From Epiperipatus broadwayi (Eukaryota > Onychophora > Udeonychophora > Euonychophora > Peripatidae), in NCBI GenBank assembly GCA_028023455.1, contig JAQFVV010000049.1:4007649-4071648 (forward strand): 64,000 nucleotides of DNA, in the 5' to 3' direction. This document shows, piece after piece, positions 1 to 12,639 of the stretch. The notes beneath the pieces were generated by a model that was not told the DNA's origin, did not search any database, and saw nothing but the letters and a program-made list of their open reading frames with translations. Made by a program: the position numbers and the translations under genes. How positions within the stretch are numbered: position 1 is the stretch's first letter; each line of letters begins with the position of its first letter.

Positions 1-2254
1 TCAGTGGAATAGCAGAGATTAAATAATATAATCTAAGAGTATATATAAAAAAAGAATAAAATAAGCCACTGCCAGTAATTAGCATACAAACATTTATTTA
101 TGCACATATGTATAAGATTGAAAATTGTTTTAGTATCAGTTTACATTTTAACATTATTTTTAACTTTACTTTAGATTTTAATTTACATTTTAATTTCTAT
201 TATATTATAAGTTTACATTTTAATTAAGTTCGCACAGATGGAATTATAAAAATTTGTTTTAATAATGTTGAGTATAGATCAGTTACATAGATTACAACGG
301 TTAAAAACATTTCAAAATAAACATAAACGATCAAAATATAAAATCATTGATACCGACAATTGCAGAGGGAAATTTATAAGTAACCCAATAGTATTCACCA
401 TAAGATACTTGCATTGTCACCAATAACTTAAAAGACATCCGAATAAATACATTATAGATACTCACCGTAAGGTATCATTATTTATCGAATGTCTATATAT
501 TTTGATCAAATATGAAAACCCAAAACATACTTAACCGATAACCAATCCATGCAAGCATCTATAAACAACTTAAATTTAATGCATTTTTATTTAGGGTCGA
601 GTATGAATAGACTACATAGATTTGCATTTGAAAATAAAATATTCTATCCCTATTTAACCTTAGGCTAAAATTCGCAGTCAAACTGGCATCAATTCATCTG
701 ATATATCGATGTATTCAATGTAATACGGAATACGGCAGCACCAAAAAGATTAAGAGAAGACATTGACTCTCATCAGATAGGAATATTACATCTATCTAAC
801 GAGAAGAACAATAAAAAAAAACTCCATAGAAAGGAACTGCGTTCTCCATCTTATAATTCCTTCCATAGGCAAACGGGTGAGTGCGGCGTATATATAAACG
901 ATTCTGCCAGTAGCGAATCTCCGACTACATCTACTAACTACATCAATATATCCAATCCATTGACCCAATTTAACAACGACACAAATAACCTAAGATTACC
1001 CTCCCCTAATATAACTTTACAAATCTATACAGCCATTCACGCCCGACTTAAGTTTAACATTGATATATTTTAATTTATCGGAAAACAGAAATCATAAATA
1101 AACTTAAAGAACAAAATTAAATAAATGGAAATGATTTTAAATAAATAAATAAAAAATACATCAAATAACATTATTAATAAAGAATTTAGTTTGGTCAGAT
1201 AGGATTCTATTGCATTATTTACTAAAAAGTTTTAAAATTTAGAGTTCTTATTGTTTCAAGTGAATATAAAGTTCTTACAATTTTTAAAATGTCCAACTTT
1301 ATCCGTTGCTTGCCATGAACGTGAATTCCCATGCCGTCCTAAAGAGGTGGATATTCTGAAGGCCGATTTATTTATCCATCCAGAGATTTTTGCTTTAACT
1401 AGTCCTCAATGTAGAAAACGATAGTTCATTTCTCTTTCTTTCTTAGCAGAACTGAAGGGATTGAAGAGTGTGTCTTTTCAATCCCTTCTCTTTCACCTCC
1501 GCACTAACACATATCTGTCACATCTCTCAATAATAATCTATCATCCTTAATAATTTCCAAACTTGTCTTTTTATATTAATTTGAAGGATTGAATTTACAT
1601 TGCGTCATCGATGAGATGGTCTTTTCGCTGAGGTCCGATTCCATTGCTTTTCTCTTCATTGGCTATTAGTTTCTATTGTTTTCCTATCTGACCGATGCTT
1701 TTACATTTAAATGCCCAAGGCTAGTTTACATTTAACTAATTAAAACAATCATTTCCATTTCTGATTAATTAATGTGTTTTCCAAGATTAAAGATATATTT
1801 TTATCTCTAAATCTTTTTAAGTTTTTGTTTTTAAAATACCTTTCTATTTTTAATAAAGTTTTATTTTAATAATTTTTTTTTTATCTGTGCGATTTATATA
1901 TACGAGTTTAAGATGATATTTAATTTCAATTTTTAATTTTTAAAGAAAATTTTTTAAATGCGAACTTCTTATTTTAACTTCATGTTTAATAATAAAAAAA
2001 CAATGTAACGTCACCTGTGCTCATTACAATATATATATATAGTGCATAATGCTAGTTGAAATGAAATATCAAATCACCTCCAGATGTTAGAAAATTGCAG
2101 CTACACCCTCTCTGAATAAATATATAAAAGTTCACATCTCAAACAACCAGTTCAAAATGACATCTTTTTGAACTATAAGCTGCAATGATGTTAAATATAA
2201 AAATGTGGATATTCAAACAAAGTGCATAAAATTTAAAAATGCAATGATCTTAAA
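1..2254. other. AT-rich sequence without a recognised gene
   Basis: No reading frame here resembles a known protein. The part around 840-1080 is less AT-rich than its surroundings, but all six frames break up quickly and I could not match it. A 12-bp perfect inverted repeat (GAAGGGATTGAA and its complement, 11-nt loop) sits near 1450-1488. The rest is AT-rich with short homopolymer runs. Confidence 0.4.
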
Positions 2255-2460
2255 TTGCTATTAAAACAGGTAAAACTCCATACAGTAGTGCCACTCAGTG
2301 CAAGCCATAGTAATCAATGGATGCCAGAAGTCTTGTGCATAAAATCCCTCTCTAGTGCCTACTCATCCAATATCCTCAGACTAGATTCTGGCTTGTGGCC
2401 TTCATCAGTGAGGAGCTTTGGATCTGAGAGCACTGTACCTAGATCTTAGAATCTAATGCA
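2255..2460 (+). mobile_element. Palindromic MITE, partial copy (left arm and centre)
   Basis: This matches the left arm and central part of the MITE at 2706-2990 and 47745-47950. It shares the AAAACTCCATACAGTAGTG start, the block ending in TTGTGCATAAAAT, and a central stretch with CTCATCCAATAT. The right arm is missing, so it is an old truncated copy. A short open frame across it is incidental. Confidence 0.7.
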
Positions 2461-2705
2461 ACCCTCCAGCAGCCACCTTTTATCTCTACTTAACTACAAA
2501 ACTATGAGAATGAAATTGAAAACACAATAATATTTTTAATTCAAACTCATTAGCTTATATAGTCATATAGGTTTGAACTTAGTTCAGTTCCATACATTTT
2601 GGTGTCTTTAGTTCTTTATTAACCATAGCCATTACTATCCTACTGGGCAGGATTGGTGTTAAACCATAAACATTACATGAGCACTGTTTCTTATGCTTGC
2701 TCATA

Positions 2706-2990
2706 ACTGTTATTAAAGCAGGCAAAACTCTCTATATAGTAGTACCACTCAGTGCAAGCCAGATTAATCGATGGATGCCAGAAGGCTTGTGCATAAAAAC
2801 CCTATCTAGTGCTCTCATATCCAAAGCTACTCACTTATGAAGGCCACAAGTCAGTAACTAGTCTGGGAATATTGGATGAGTAGGCACTAGATAAAGATTT
2901 TATGCACAAGCCTTCTGGCATCCATTGATCACTCTGGCTTGCACTGAGTGACACTACTGTATGGAGAGTTTTGCCTGTTTTAATAACAGT
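2706..2990. mobile_element. Palindromic MITE/foldback element, near full length
   Basis: Two arms of about 90 bp are near-perfect reverse complements. The left arm begins AGGCAAAACTCTCTATATAG and the right arm ends CTGTATGGAGAGTTTTGCCT. The unique centre is about 100 bp. The same family recurs at 2255-2460 and 47745-47950. It has no coding capacity, which fits a non-autonomous DNA transposon with long terminal inverted repeats. No target duplication is obvious and the superfamily cannot be assigned from the termini. Confidence 0.8.
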
Positions 2991-3189
2991 TATAAGCAAG
3001 CATAAAAAAACAGTGATCATGTGAATCTTAAATTGCTCATAAACAAACTTGTGTAACATATATATATATATACAAAGAAAGACTAAACATTAGTCATTTT
3101 AATCTTTTTAAACTCCCGCCACGAATATATAAGAAATAATCCCAATTTATTTATTTACAGAGAGGATAGCTAAAATTTCTTAACATTTG

Positions 3190-3300
3190 AAAGTTATTTG
3201 ATATATATATATAAGATATATTTTGCGGGTTCATCCGTGTTAAAAATTTAAATATTTATATTCCGACGTTTCGACTTGATCAGACAACTCATCTGGTGGG
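3190..3300 (-). mobile_element. Penelope-like element terminus with hammerhead-like motif
   Basis: On the minus strand, 3295-3264 reads CAGATGA, an imperfect stem (GAGTTG / CAAGTC, one mismatch, 6-nt loop), then GAAACGTC. This is the order of a hammerhead ribozyme core (CUGANGA, stem II, GAAA) with one core change (U to A). Such motifs are known from the terminal repeats of Penelope-like elements. The sequence then runs into a TATATATA tract near 3200, as does the related fragment at 12640-12805. Catalytic activity cannot be judged from sequence. Confidence 0.45.
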
Positions 3301-3522
3301 TGATAAAAGGTAGAAAGACGGTTGTAGAGATGCTACAATCACTGATTAAAAAAAATGTTAAAGTTTCACCAATAGCAAAAATGTTAAATTAAGAATGTTT
3401 TTTAAAAAAATCTTTCCAAACCCGTGAAAATCTTCGTATCAACATATATATATCCTCCATAAAAGTCACAAAAAATATATGTAATATATAAATGCAATAA
3501 ATATACTTATACTGAACTATAG

Positions 3523-4725
3523 AGAAGCTTATTATTTCTATAAATTAAATATGGCTTAGTGCTTTCAAGAACTTATGACATTCTCATATTCATAGCAAGA
3601 TGAACCATAATTATAATAGAAAGATGAGTATAATTGTATATATTTGAAGAAATTAAAATATATTTAAATTTGATGTTAAATAATGCTACACCTGAACCTT
3701 TAATTCAAAATATTAAAGTAAATTTACAAAGCCATTAAGCATTACTGCTTACAATATAGAATGGGAAGACACATGCCATTGAGTCAAATACTTAGATTTG
3801 GTTATACAAAAAAACAGCTCATCCTGATTATTTCTTATTTTTGTCAAACCACTTGAAATTCATGGGTTTATGCACCCAGACTTGACTATAGATAGATCTC
3901 ACAAACTGGCCAATATCTATCCTCCTATCAATCCCACAACCATGCTCTAGATAAGCTTGAACCATCCCACAAGGTGAACCGAGACATATATAAATGTTTT
4001 AATATGAGTTGGATTTAAACATAGGTTTTAAAAAGGAAAATAATGCATTTCTACAGATAATTAAATGCTAACCTCCTGCTTATGATAGACCATGGCTTTT
4101 TCTGCCATACATACCTACCTCAACAAAAACCCTTAATAAAACATTTTATTCTACTTATTGCCTTACTTTTTACACATCCCCTTTGATTAATAAACAACTG
4201 AATAACACCAAAGATAGGCTTGAACCTGAATTTACCATTACAACCATTTACAAAATTAAATGCCCCCAAACTGGATGTCAATCAATGTACAAAAAGGCAT
4301 TCTAAGCATCCTTGTCTACATACCTTTTCCAGCAACAACACTTATAGTAAAAAGCATCAGACAAGCCAGAATGTAACTCTATATTCATTTAGCAACAAAA
4401 AGTGACAGGATATCAATTTGTCCTCTCCTATGCAACTATCCAAATCATTAAATGAAATGATTCAAACAGAAAAATAAGAGAGGGTTGCTATATTGGTAAT
4501 AATATGAATGCTATCAACCATAGAGACTCATCCTTTTCTCTCTTCAAAAAATGAAAACTAATTTAAATATTTAATACGGACTTTAAATAAATTTTAATCT
4601 CTTCAAATATATATAATTGCACTCATCTCTCCATTAGAATTATAGTTCATTTTTCTATAAATATAAGAACTCCCATCAGTTTTCAAAAGTGCTAAGCTGT
4701 AATAGAAATAACAAGCTTCTCTAGA
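3523..4725 (+). mobile_element. Penelope-like element relic between inverted terminal arms
   Basis: A block at 3523-3590 (AGAGAAGCTTATTATTTCT ... GCTTAGTGCTTTCAAGAAC) recurs in reverse complement at about 4660-4725. Between them lies a decayed plus-strand Penelope coding region. A sequence like the right arm also follows the Penelope element at 28-30 kb (TTCGAAAGCACTAAG near 29980), so it probably belongs to the element's terminal repeat. Penelope-like elements are known to carry terminal repeats in direct or inverted orientation. The 5' part of the reverse transcriptase is missing. Confidence 0.6.
3785..4300 (+). pseudogene. Penelope RT C-terminus and GIY-YIG endonuclease relic
   Basis: A frame near 3790 reads KYLDLVIQKNSSS, stop, then IFVKPLEIHGFMHP and HKLANIYPP. 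This lines up with VKYLDLQVEIE, LIKPINIRGHIHH and MYKLAGLKI of the element at 28-30 kb, the region just after the YVDD box. Near 4245-4310 a second segment reads TIYKIKCPQTGCQSMYKKAF, stop, ASLST. This matches the start of the GIY-YIG domain (YKI...C...Y). The 40-80 residues between the two are poorly preserved. Several stops make it a pseudogene. Confidence 0.65.
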
Positions 4726-4839
4726 GATGTGCACAAGTGCACTTAATTACATTTATTATATTCCATATAGAAGTATAAAGAGTGCCATGTAATAAATTAA
4801 TAAACCATTGTAAAGCTAACTTTTAAAACATAAATAATA

Positions 4840-4900
4840 ACAACAATGATAATGGTGATGATGATGATAATTACTACTACTACTACTAATAATAATAAAT
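4840..4900. repeat. Trinucleotide microsatellite (GAT/TAC/TAA)
   Basis: Short consecutive runs of GAT, TAC and TAA units. No coding meaning is visible in any frame. Confidence 0.85.
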
Positions 4901-5089
4901 TCCACAATAAATCGTAGTCCTGACACTATGTTCATTCCAAGAGCGCCTGTTTCAAATCCTAAGAATTTGCACAATATTGGTTTTTTTTTAAAGATAATTT
5001 TCAAGTCATCACAAAGACTAAACTTGACCTAATTAGATAAGTGTGTGTAATAGATAATTTGCAAATAAACAATATTTGATTAATGGCAG

Positions 5090-5944
5090 GAAACTTATCA
5101 TCGATAGGCAATAAGCAAAATATTCTGGTTTAAACCCCAAAAACCACTCAAAGGGTACAGTATTTTAGGCAATCTTAAAATATATTGAATCAATTATTAA
5201 TAATCAACTATGCCATACATCTTTTCTAAGATAATTTTGAATTTGCAAAAGTTTTTTCTTAAAAAATGATCTTTTTAAATCATTAAAACCAATCAAAATG
5301 CCTGTCATACAACTACATGGCCAAATAGTTGACATCAAAACATATTCTATTATATTTCCAGCTTTAGCTCATTAAAAATCTTATGCCATTATCATTAAGC
5401 ACAATTTCCATATCAAGACAAACAAAGATATTTCAAGTCCAAACCAATTTTATGCTTCAGGATAGCCAATGCAAACAACATTTAAAATGTAGACATAAAA
5501 ACAGAAGATTGTAAACTCTCTCTCTGGTCTAGATGTCTAATATGCTGACAAACATTTGTCAAAATTTATTATTACCATGCCACAGGGGATATTTGCATTA
5601 TATCAAGACAACTCCCCTCTAATGCCATCATTATACCAATCACAGACTCCAACTGCTTTCTATATTGCTTCCACCCCACTCTCTGGAACTTCAATCAGTT
5701 GAAGTCCCTACCATGCATATACTCAAAGCCTACATTACACTATGGTGAGCTCAGGAATAAACACTGCAGAGTAACATGGTACACCTAACTTACTTACACA
5801 CAAATTGAAGCAAGTTTATGAGATCACTCCACCAACTTACCTCACACAAACTTTTAATGTATAACACATGAACAATAAAACTTAGTCTTGACACCTATAA
5901 TTATCACCAAAAAATAAGCACAATATGTGTACAGTGATATACCA
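5090..5944. other. Possible LINE body upstream of the 3' ends, unrecognised
   Basis: The stretch precedes two LINE-like 3' ends and is slightly richer in G+C. Frames are broken everywhere and I found no RT or endonuclease motif. It may be the decayed C-terminal coding region of the element whose 3' end lies at 5945-6595. That is inferred from position only. Confidence 0.2.
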
Positions 5945-6595
5945 ATGGAACATTAGCTTCATCCACTCTCTCAAAATATATTAACAAAATCACCATGTGC
6001 TTTCATGTATTTATTTTATAATAATTTTGAAAATTCTATGTAAACCTAATTTGACATATATATATCTTGTTGTGCAACAATTATTCTTTTTCCAACTACT
6101 GTAAATCATCATTTATTTTATCATAACCATAATTGTAAAACTTTCATTTTATATGTGATCTCATATATTGCATTGTATTTAAAAACTCATACTTTTCACA
6201 TACAATCTATGTAGCACATAAACAATAAGAAAGCAATGAAAACTACAATCTTGTGCATTAAGTAGGCCCATTTAATATACAATCATATATCAATCTAACA
6301 TCAACTTCACCCCCACCCCCATATATGTTTAACTAATACTAGCATGTGCTTTTCTGTATTTTTCTCAAGATCCCATTAAAAAATTCTATGTAAACTTAAT
6401 TTGCACCATGTATCTTGTTATGCAATACCATTCTTCTTTCAATTACTGTAAGTCATGTTTTTTCCTAGCACATGCAAGATTGTAAGCCCTTATTGCATAT
6501 GTAACTTCATGTATTAATTTGTATCTAAGACCTTATGTTTTATACATGTAACTTATGTAACTCTTTTTGAGTGTTAATAAAGTTAAACTTTGAAG
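5945..6595 (+). mobile_element. Duplicated LINE 3' end next to a TAA/CAA repeat
   Basis: Two diverged tandem copies, about 345 bp apart, of one block (5945-6285 and 6290-6590). Shared landmarks are ATGTGCTTT, AATTCTATGTAAAC, TATCTTGTT and ACTGTAA. The second copy ends ACTTATGTAACTCTTTTTGA, then GTTAATAAAGTTAAAC, directly before TAATAATAATAGCAGCAACA. The pattern resembles the 3' ends of the APE-type LINE copies A, B and C (TGTAA...TATGTAA...AATAAA followed by a trinucleotide repeat). I infer a related element, with low confidence on family. Confidence 0.4.
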
Positions 6596-6652
6596 TATAA
6601 TAATAATAATAGCAGCAACAGCAACAACAACAATAATAATAATAATAATAAT
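6596..6652. repeat. TAA/GCA/ACA microsatellite
   Basis: Compound trinucleotide repeat directly at the 3' end of the LINE-like block, with AGC/AAC units and then pure TAA units. Confidence 0.85.
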
Positions 6653-6689
6653 ATGTAAATAAGCATTTATTTTATATAGCGTATGTTTA

Positions 6690-7020
6690 CAATTGTATTA
6701 CATTCAAATATCATCCTTTCAAGCTAATTGTGCATACGCTTTTGCGAGTGTTAATAATAATAAATGAATACTTTCTCTCCAATACAAGATATAGTATTTA
6801 TGCAGGAATAAAATGAATCCACTGACTGTTCCATTGTCAGGCTTTCTTTGCCAGTACTTCAGATTTGCTCATATATAAGCATTTGAGTGGTAGGAATAAG
6901 TGGATTCATTTTATTCCTGCGTAAATACTATATCTTGTATTGGAGAGAAAGTATTCATTTATTATTATTAGCACTCACAAATGCATATGCACAATTAGCT
7001 TGAAAGGCTGATATTTGAAT

Positions 7021-7024
<4 letters not shown>
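6690..7024. mobile_element. Foldback element with ~130-bp inverted arms
   Basis: The left arm (about 6690-6822, containing AATACTTTCTCTCCAATACA) and the right arm (about 6899-7024, its reverse complement) are near identical and enclose about 75 bp. Both outer ends read TTACATTCAAATATCA or its complement, next to trinucleotide repeats. It has no coding capacity. It is a foldback/MITE-like structure of unknown superfamily and differs from the MITE at 2.7 and 47.7 kb. Confidence 0.7.
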
Positions 7025-7097
<73 letters not shown>

Positions 7098-7112
7098 AAT
7101 AATAATAATAAT
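7021..7112. repeat. (TAA)n(TGA)n(TAA)n microsatellite
   Basis: About 30 trinucleotide units: TAA, then GAT, then TAA. It abuts the right arm of the foldback. Confidence 0.9.
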
Positions 7113-7219
7113 TTGAAGTAATTTAATACATACTTTGACAATTTACTATTATTTATCATTTCAGAAGTTAAATTGTATTGTGGTAAATATATTTATTACA
7201 TATATATCATGATCATTCG

Positions 7220-8905
7220 AGATCTACCCAAGTTTATTGCAGTTTCTCTAACCCATGATCTCTCTTCTCCACATCAAACCAACAACTTTTTTATTACAAC
7301 TATTTATTTCATGTGTGATCTTTCTCTCTAAGTCTTTTATGATCTTTTGGGATTAAAAACATAAAATGTTCATCTAATATCTCTTTTAGCATAGTAATAC
7401 ATGCAGCTGAGTTACTTTTCAGTGGATTAATTCTTTCAGTGATGTCAATCATTAAGTGATTGTTCTTTTATCAAAGTATTTCACTTTAGATTTCTTTTTG
7501 TTATTCCCAACATACATTTTCTATACTTCATAGAATTATCTGATATTTCTGAGTTACTTTCTTGTTAATAGTACAAATATCAGATTGTACTCATAAAATT
7601 CATCTAATAATAATCTTACTCTTCAAACACATGAGAAGTTTATTTTACTATAAGTTATTTCTACTGAAAGCCTTCCATTCAAATGTTATCCTATAATTCA
7701 CTTTATCAATTATGTTTTTATTTGCAATAATAAGCCAACTAATTTATCATTATTAATATTTATAACTTTCTGTTAAACAATCCACTGAATATTATTTAAT
7801 CTACTTAATATTTACATTTGATCTCACTTTCTTATTTTTATCTATCAACTCATGATATATTTACTAAAGCTCTGGGGCATAATTTGTAAAAAATATTAGA
7901 TTATATGCTTATAACTAAAAAAACTTTATATATTTTTTGTTTCCTTAGTTTCCAATTTTAACCCATTGAATACTTCTGCAAAATATTATTATAAAAAGTT
8001 TTTCAGATATGGAAGCATCATGTAATACATTCATACGAATGCTAATCTTTCTTGTGTCATCATGGAACCATGTTAGTATAGTTGCATTTTGATAAATATT
8101 TTTCAATGTATGACAAAGTATTGGGTTTAGGTTTTGAGGAACCAAAGCTTTAATAATTGTAGAAGTAGACCAGTTGTCAATTCAAAACATAATGACAACT
8201 AATATTCACTAGTCCATTCTATAACTTCTTTTAATACTTGTTTATGATCCACTGTGTTAAAAACATTTTTAAATGCATTTTTTTAGTATTAGTTTGAATC
8301 CAAAATTAGCTGAAGAGAGTCATAATTGTATATATTTTGTATAGCAGATTGATAGGTTTATATTTTTTAATATCTTTTATAAAGCAGTATTAGTATTTTA
8401 TTCTTCCATTTACTTAGTTCAATAATTACATTTTTGGTTGGAACTTTTCCTCTTTCATATATTTAATTTTATATCAATTGAGACAGTGGTTATTTTGCTT
8501 TTTTGTTCTTTATTGTTGTATATTTTTTGTAGATCTCTTCTGCATATTTTAGAAAGGCATCTATTTCTCTTCTGATTAATAGTTCCATATTTTCTTCTTG
8601 TTACTGAACTATTGTTTCTTTCAATACCAAGATTTTTATATTTTTGATTTTTTTTATAGCGTTTCTTGTTAATTCACACACATATTTTTTATATCATTAG
8701 TAATTTATTTTCATACCATTTTACAGATGTCTAGCGTTCTTAATTATTTTTGATCATTTTAAAATACTTTTTTTAATTTCTTCATTTATTCTCTTGTTTT
8801 ATTTGAAAATTTTCTGGTAAATTGCTTCTATTTGGTATAAACTATTTTTCTTGCAATTCGTATTAGGGTATCAATTAATTTCTTACTGATCACTAGTAAG
8901 TTTGA
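7220..8905 (-). pseudogene. RTE-type LINE relic, RT to C-terminus (copy 1)
   Basis: On the minus strand, frames in order read SNKTRE, then FNTVDHKQVLKEVIEWTSEY, then LKNIYQNATI followed by HDDTRKI, then SEKLF. These are the RTE-clade reverse transcriptase signatures (TTDHIQVL..., IYQNATATIRLHDDTRKI, SPKLF). A degenerate C-terminal tryptophan-rich part lies near 7230-7330. The segment that should carry FVDYEKAF is deleted or scrambled, frames change often and no apurinic endonuclease domain remains. The family is APE-type non-LTR retrotransposons (RTE clade). This is an old dead copy. Confidence 0.7.
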
Positions 8906-9384
8906 TAAATATTCAAAGTCTATCGTTACACGTATCGTTAGACAGATATATTGTACATTAAATTTATTTTAAATACAAATTGAAATTCAAAATATTTGTT
9001 TTAATCTTAAATATTTTATAATTACTTTATAGTTTAATTTAATTTCATAAATATTCTATATAAAATACATATAATTGATAAAAAAACGTTTACAAACATT
9101 TAAAAAGACTAATGAAGTAAAGAGTTTGTAAAACGTTTTATCAATTACTGTATCAATAACAATTTTTAACATTAAATTAAATTAAACTATAAAATAATTA
9201 TATAATAATAATATAACAACATTAACGTCAGTGAAGCAAGATTTGATTGCAAATTGAGTTTAAATTAAATTATATATGTGTATGCACATATATATGTATA
9301 TACTGCTTTAATATTTGATGCAAATTGATATGCAAATGTTTTTCATTTATTTTATTTTATTTATTATTATTTTTTTTTTATAAA
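8906..9384. other. AT-rich spacer between two RTE relics
   Basis: Very AT-rich, with a GTATATGCACATATATATG-like tract near 9280. A short complementary pair (TTTTATCAATTAC and GTAATTGATAAAA-like) flanks about 9080-9150. I see no coding signal. Confidence 0.4.
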
Positions 9385-12300
9385 ATCTTGAATACCATCA
9401 TCAGCATTCTTTTATGATCGATTCACTGCATGATAAAGGTCTCACCAAATTTAATACAGTTTCATTGATCTATAGTTTCTTTTCTTTCCATTATGCTAGA
9501 AAACGCCCTTATTTTATCTATCCACTGCACCTGTGATCTCATTCTAAGTCTTTCAAATGTTCTGTGATCCAATTTAAAACTTCATCTGTCTATATTTTAT
9601 AAGTTTTTCTAGAAAAATATGCAATCCATTTCTGTCTATTACTTGTTTTAATAATGTCAGTGTTATCTATTTGTTTTCTCACCCGTATATTTTTTTATTG
9701 ATCCCTTCTTGGTGTTTCTAACATATATCATCCTATACGTCTTCGAATAATACGAAGTGTTTCTATAACTTTTCTATTCGTCTTCATGTTTTAGAGGATT
9801 AATTAAAAACTAGTAAAACACATACATTGAAAATATTTATTTTCAAACACAAACGCATTTTCTTTTAATATTAAATTATTTCTACCAAAATTACTCCGTT
9901 CAAATTGAATTCTATAATTAATTTCATACATTATTTTTCTATCTATACCAAACTACTTATAATTGTTTATTTCTAATTTATGATTTATCAGGCTTTATTT
10001 TGTTTTCTTCTGATCAAAAAATTCACTCAACCTAAAGGTTGAGAATTCATCGTTGTTCCTACTTTCTTACTTTCATCTGATAACTCTTGTAATATTTTCT
10101 GAAATTCTGAAACATTAATTGAAATCATATTCACATTACCTGAAAAATCTAGACGGACTAATAATATCCATTTAACTTTTACTCTTTTAGCTTCCCATTT
10201 TAATGCACAAAATATTTTTTATAAACCTGCTATAGAATTTTTTAGATGTAAAACCATCTTGCTATATGTTCTTCTTAACATTATTGTTTTTAGTGAACCA
10301 TATCATCTATCCACTTTTGCAGCATTTTTGACAAATAAGGTTCAGATATCTTAAGATCCAAATAAAAATCATGTAAAATTGCTTATAGATTCAAATGCTA
10401 TTTCATTATCTACAAATCCAAAAAATAATGATGCTTATATTTATTAATTCTTACATTAACTTTTCTCAATACTTGTTTGTGATATTTGTATTTATATGTT
10501 GGGCTATTTCAATCATCTAATTAAAGTACTGAATTTCTTTAGAAAAATGTAACTTTATTTAAATATTCCAAATACATTCAACTGTTAGCAATTTGCACAC
10601 AGGTTAGTATATGCACAATGTTTTGAGAGGTATTATTTCCCCCTCTTCTTCAGGTATTTCTGGCCTAACCAGTGACAGTATTATAATAGGAATTGAATCT
10701 GGACCCTTAGATTCTAGAGTATTGAATTTTAAGGTAACATTAACCAACTGAGCCATCCTGCCAAAGGCAAAATCCCTTCATCTTATTCTTTTTTATTAGT
10801 GAGTTGTAATTACTTTGGTAAAAATTTATATAGAATTGATAGAAACTGATAAATAATTATCTAATATATTCAGCATCAACTTTCTAAATCAATAATATTA
10901 TTACATTCTTTCAATCATCTGGTAGATTGTTATCATTTAGATATTTGGAATTCAGCCTCATCAACAATTTTATTTTTATTTTTTTACCCCTGTTTTTTTA
11001 TAAATATTAATAATTCCTCTATTCAGTAAATCTTTTCCTTCTTTACAGATGTTATTGTATGTCTTCATTAAAAATTGTCTTAGCAATCTAGATGTAATAA
11101 TTGTAGAAAATACTTTGTTTTCCTATGTAATTTTTTATTGAACTTTTCAGAATATTTCATAATGTCATTTCTTTTTTTTAGAAGTAGTTCTATCTTTTCT
11201 TATATTGATGTTCCAATATTAATATGTTTTACATTTTTTAATTTTTTATTTATCTTCTATAACTTTCCTTGTCAATGTACAATTACATTTTCTTATATTA
11301 TTAAGAACTATTTTTTAGTAACACTTTACAAAACTCTAGACATTTAATTATTCTTAATGGTTCATAAAAAAAAATTCATATTCTTTCCACTCTTCACACA
11401 TTGTCTTATCTTAGTAAAAAAAGTTACTAATAAATTATTGATTCTTTGTACCAAATGTCTTTTTTGCTATTCTTAATAGAGTATCAATTTTTTTTATTGA
11501 TTACAATCATATCTGAATCATTTTCAAAGTCTGTTAATATTTTAAAACAATATGCAGAATCTAATTTAAGTTTATTAGAGTGTTTCTGAAGATTAGGAAT
11601 ATCAACTTTAATTATTGATTTTCTTAATATTTTTAATCTCTTTAGTTTTACATTAACATGTATTCCATGGCTCACAAATTGATGATCACTTTCTGTATTA
11701 AATCTATCAAGAAAAATGCAATCTTGAAATACATATTATTTGTTAATCAAAGTATAAAATAATTTTGCTATATCTTTATTTAGAGAATTTCATGTCTTAT
11801 ATATTTTCCACTTACTTCTAAAAAGAAATAATTTATAATATTCAACTTTTATTTTTCTGTGAACTTCACAAATGCGTGTCCTCTTCCATTTCTCTCACCA
11901 TAATCAAATTTATGTATATCATTTTTTATTATTTAATTACTTACTAATTCTAGTATTAAAATTGGGTTTGATAGGAAATTTTTGTACATCCATACAATAA
12001 TCCTCTATTACTTGATCAAAATGAGAACTAATTACAATATATACCTGAATTATATGCAGTTAGTAGCTCCCACTAATTTAAATAACTAACCTTGCCATTC
12101 TGTCTGATATACCATCAATCTGTACATTTTTTTTTTGTTTTAACTTTTTGATATGTATCCCTTATTTATACTTCTGGTATTTGCAATTTTCCTAGTAATC
12201 AGTTTCTTTTTCAATTCACACAATCTTCATTCATTTGAAAGTGATCTGCAATGGTTGTATTTAAATAAAAAATCATAATCCAATGTCAGCTTGGGCCCAT

Positions 12301-12400
12301 ATTGCTGCCAACTGCTGAAAAATCTGTAGTCTCCTAAGAATGAAAGTCATAATTTCATTTTGTTTGTTTTGATTGTAAATATTATTTAAGAGAAATTATT
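9385..12400 (-). pseudogene. RTE-type LINE relic, endonuclease to C-terminus (copy 2)
   Basis: Read on the minus strand from 12.1 kb down. Endonuclease remnants come first (LHIIQVYIVISSHFDQVIED, then RFNTESDHQFVSHGIHVNVK, matching the RTE SDHRLVRA block). A linker follows with KLKRLKILRKSI and RNDIMKYSEKF. RT pieces are GFVDNEIAFES near 10400 and SEFQKILQELSDES near 10120. The C-terminus near 9560-9390 reads QVQWIDKIR and FGETFIMQ. The segments are interrupted by stops, frameshifts and the SINE at 10590-10790. The element is dead but longer than copy 1. Its N-terminus near 12130-12400 is unclear. Confidence 0.7.
10590..10790 (-). mobile_element. tRNA-derived SINE inside the RTE relic
   Basis: On the minus strand, 10763-10687 contains an A-box-like TGGCTCAGTTGGTTAATG and, about 45 nt on, a B-box-like AGATTCAATTCC. 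This is the internal promoter spacing of a tRNA-derived SINE. The downstream body runs to about 10590. It interrupts the RTE reading frame, so it inserted later. The parent tRNA is not clear. Confidence 0.6.
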
Positions 12401-12639
12401 CACACACATATTCATCTTACCTTCAAAAAAAAACTCAACTGATATTTTAGTTAAAAAGGATCAGTCAATTGAGAAGAAAGACCATAGTGTTGCTTGAGCT
12501 TAAATTCAGAAGTAAATAGACAGTAATGACACATGTTGGTAGGAAGTTAATTCATGTTTATTTATTATATAAATAATCACATAGTAGTAACCAGCTGCAG
12601 TAACACAACACATGATATGGACACTAGGGATTTGCTTTT

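Noticed and set aside
1450-1488. Hairpin as a possible microRNA precursor or terminator
   Set aside because: The stem is only 12 bp and a single case. Nothing nearby supports processing or transcription.
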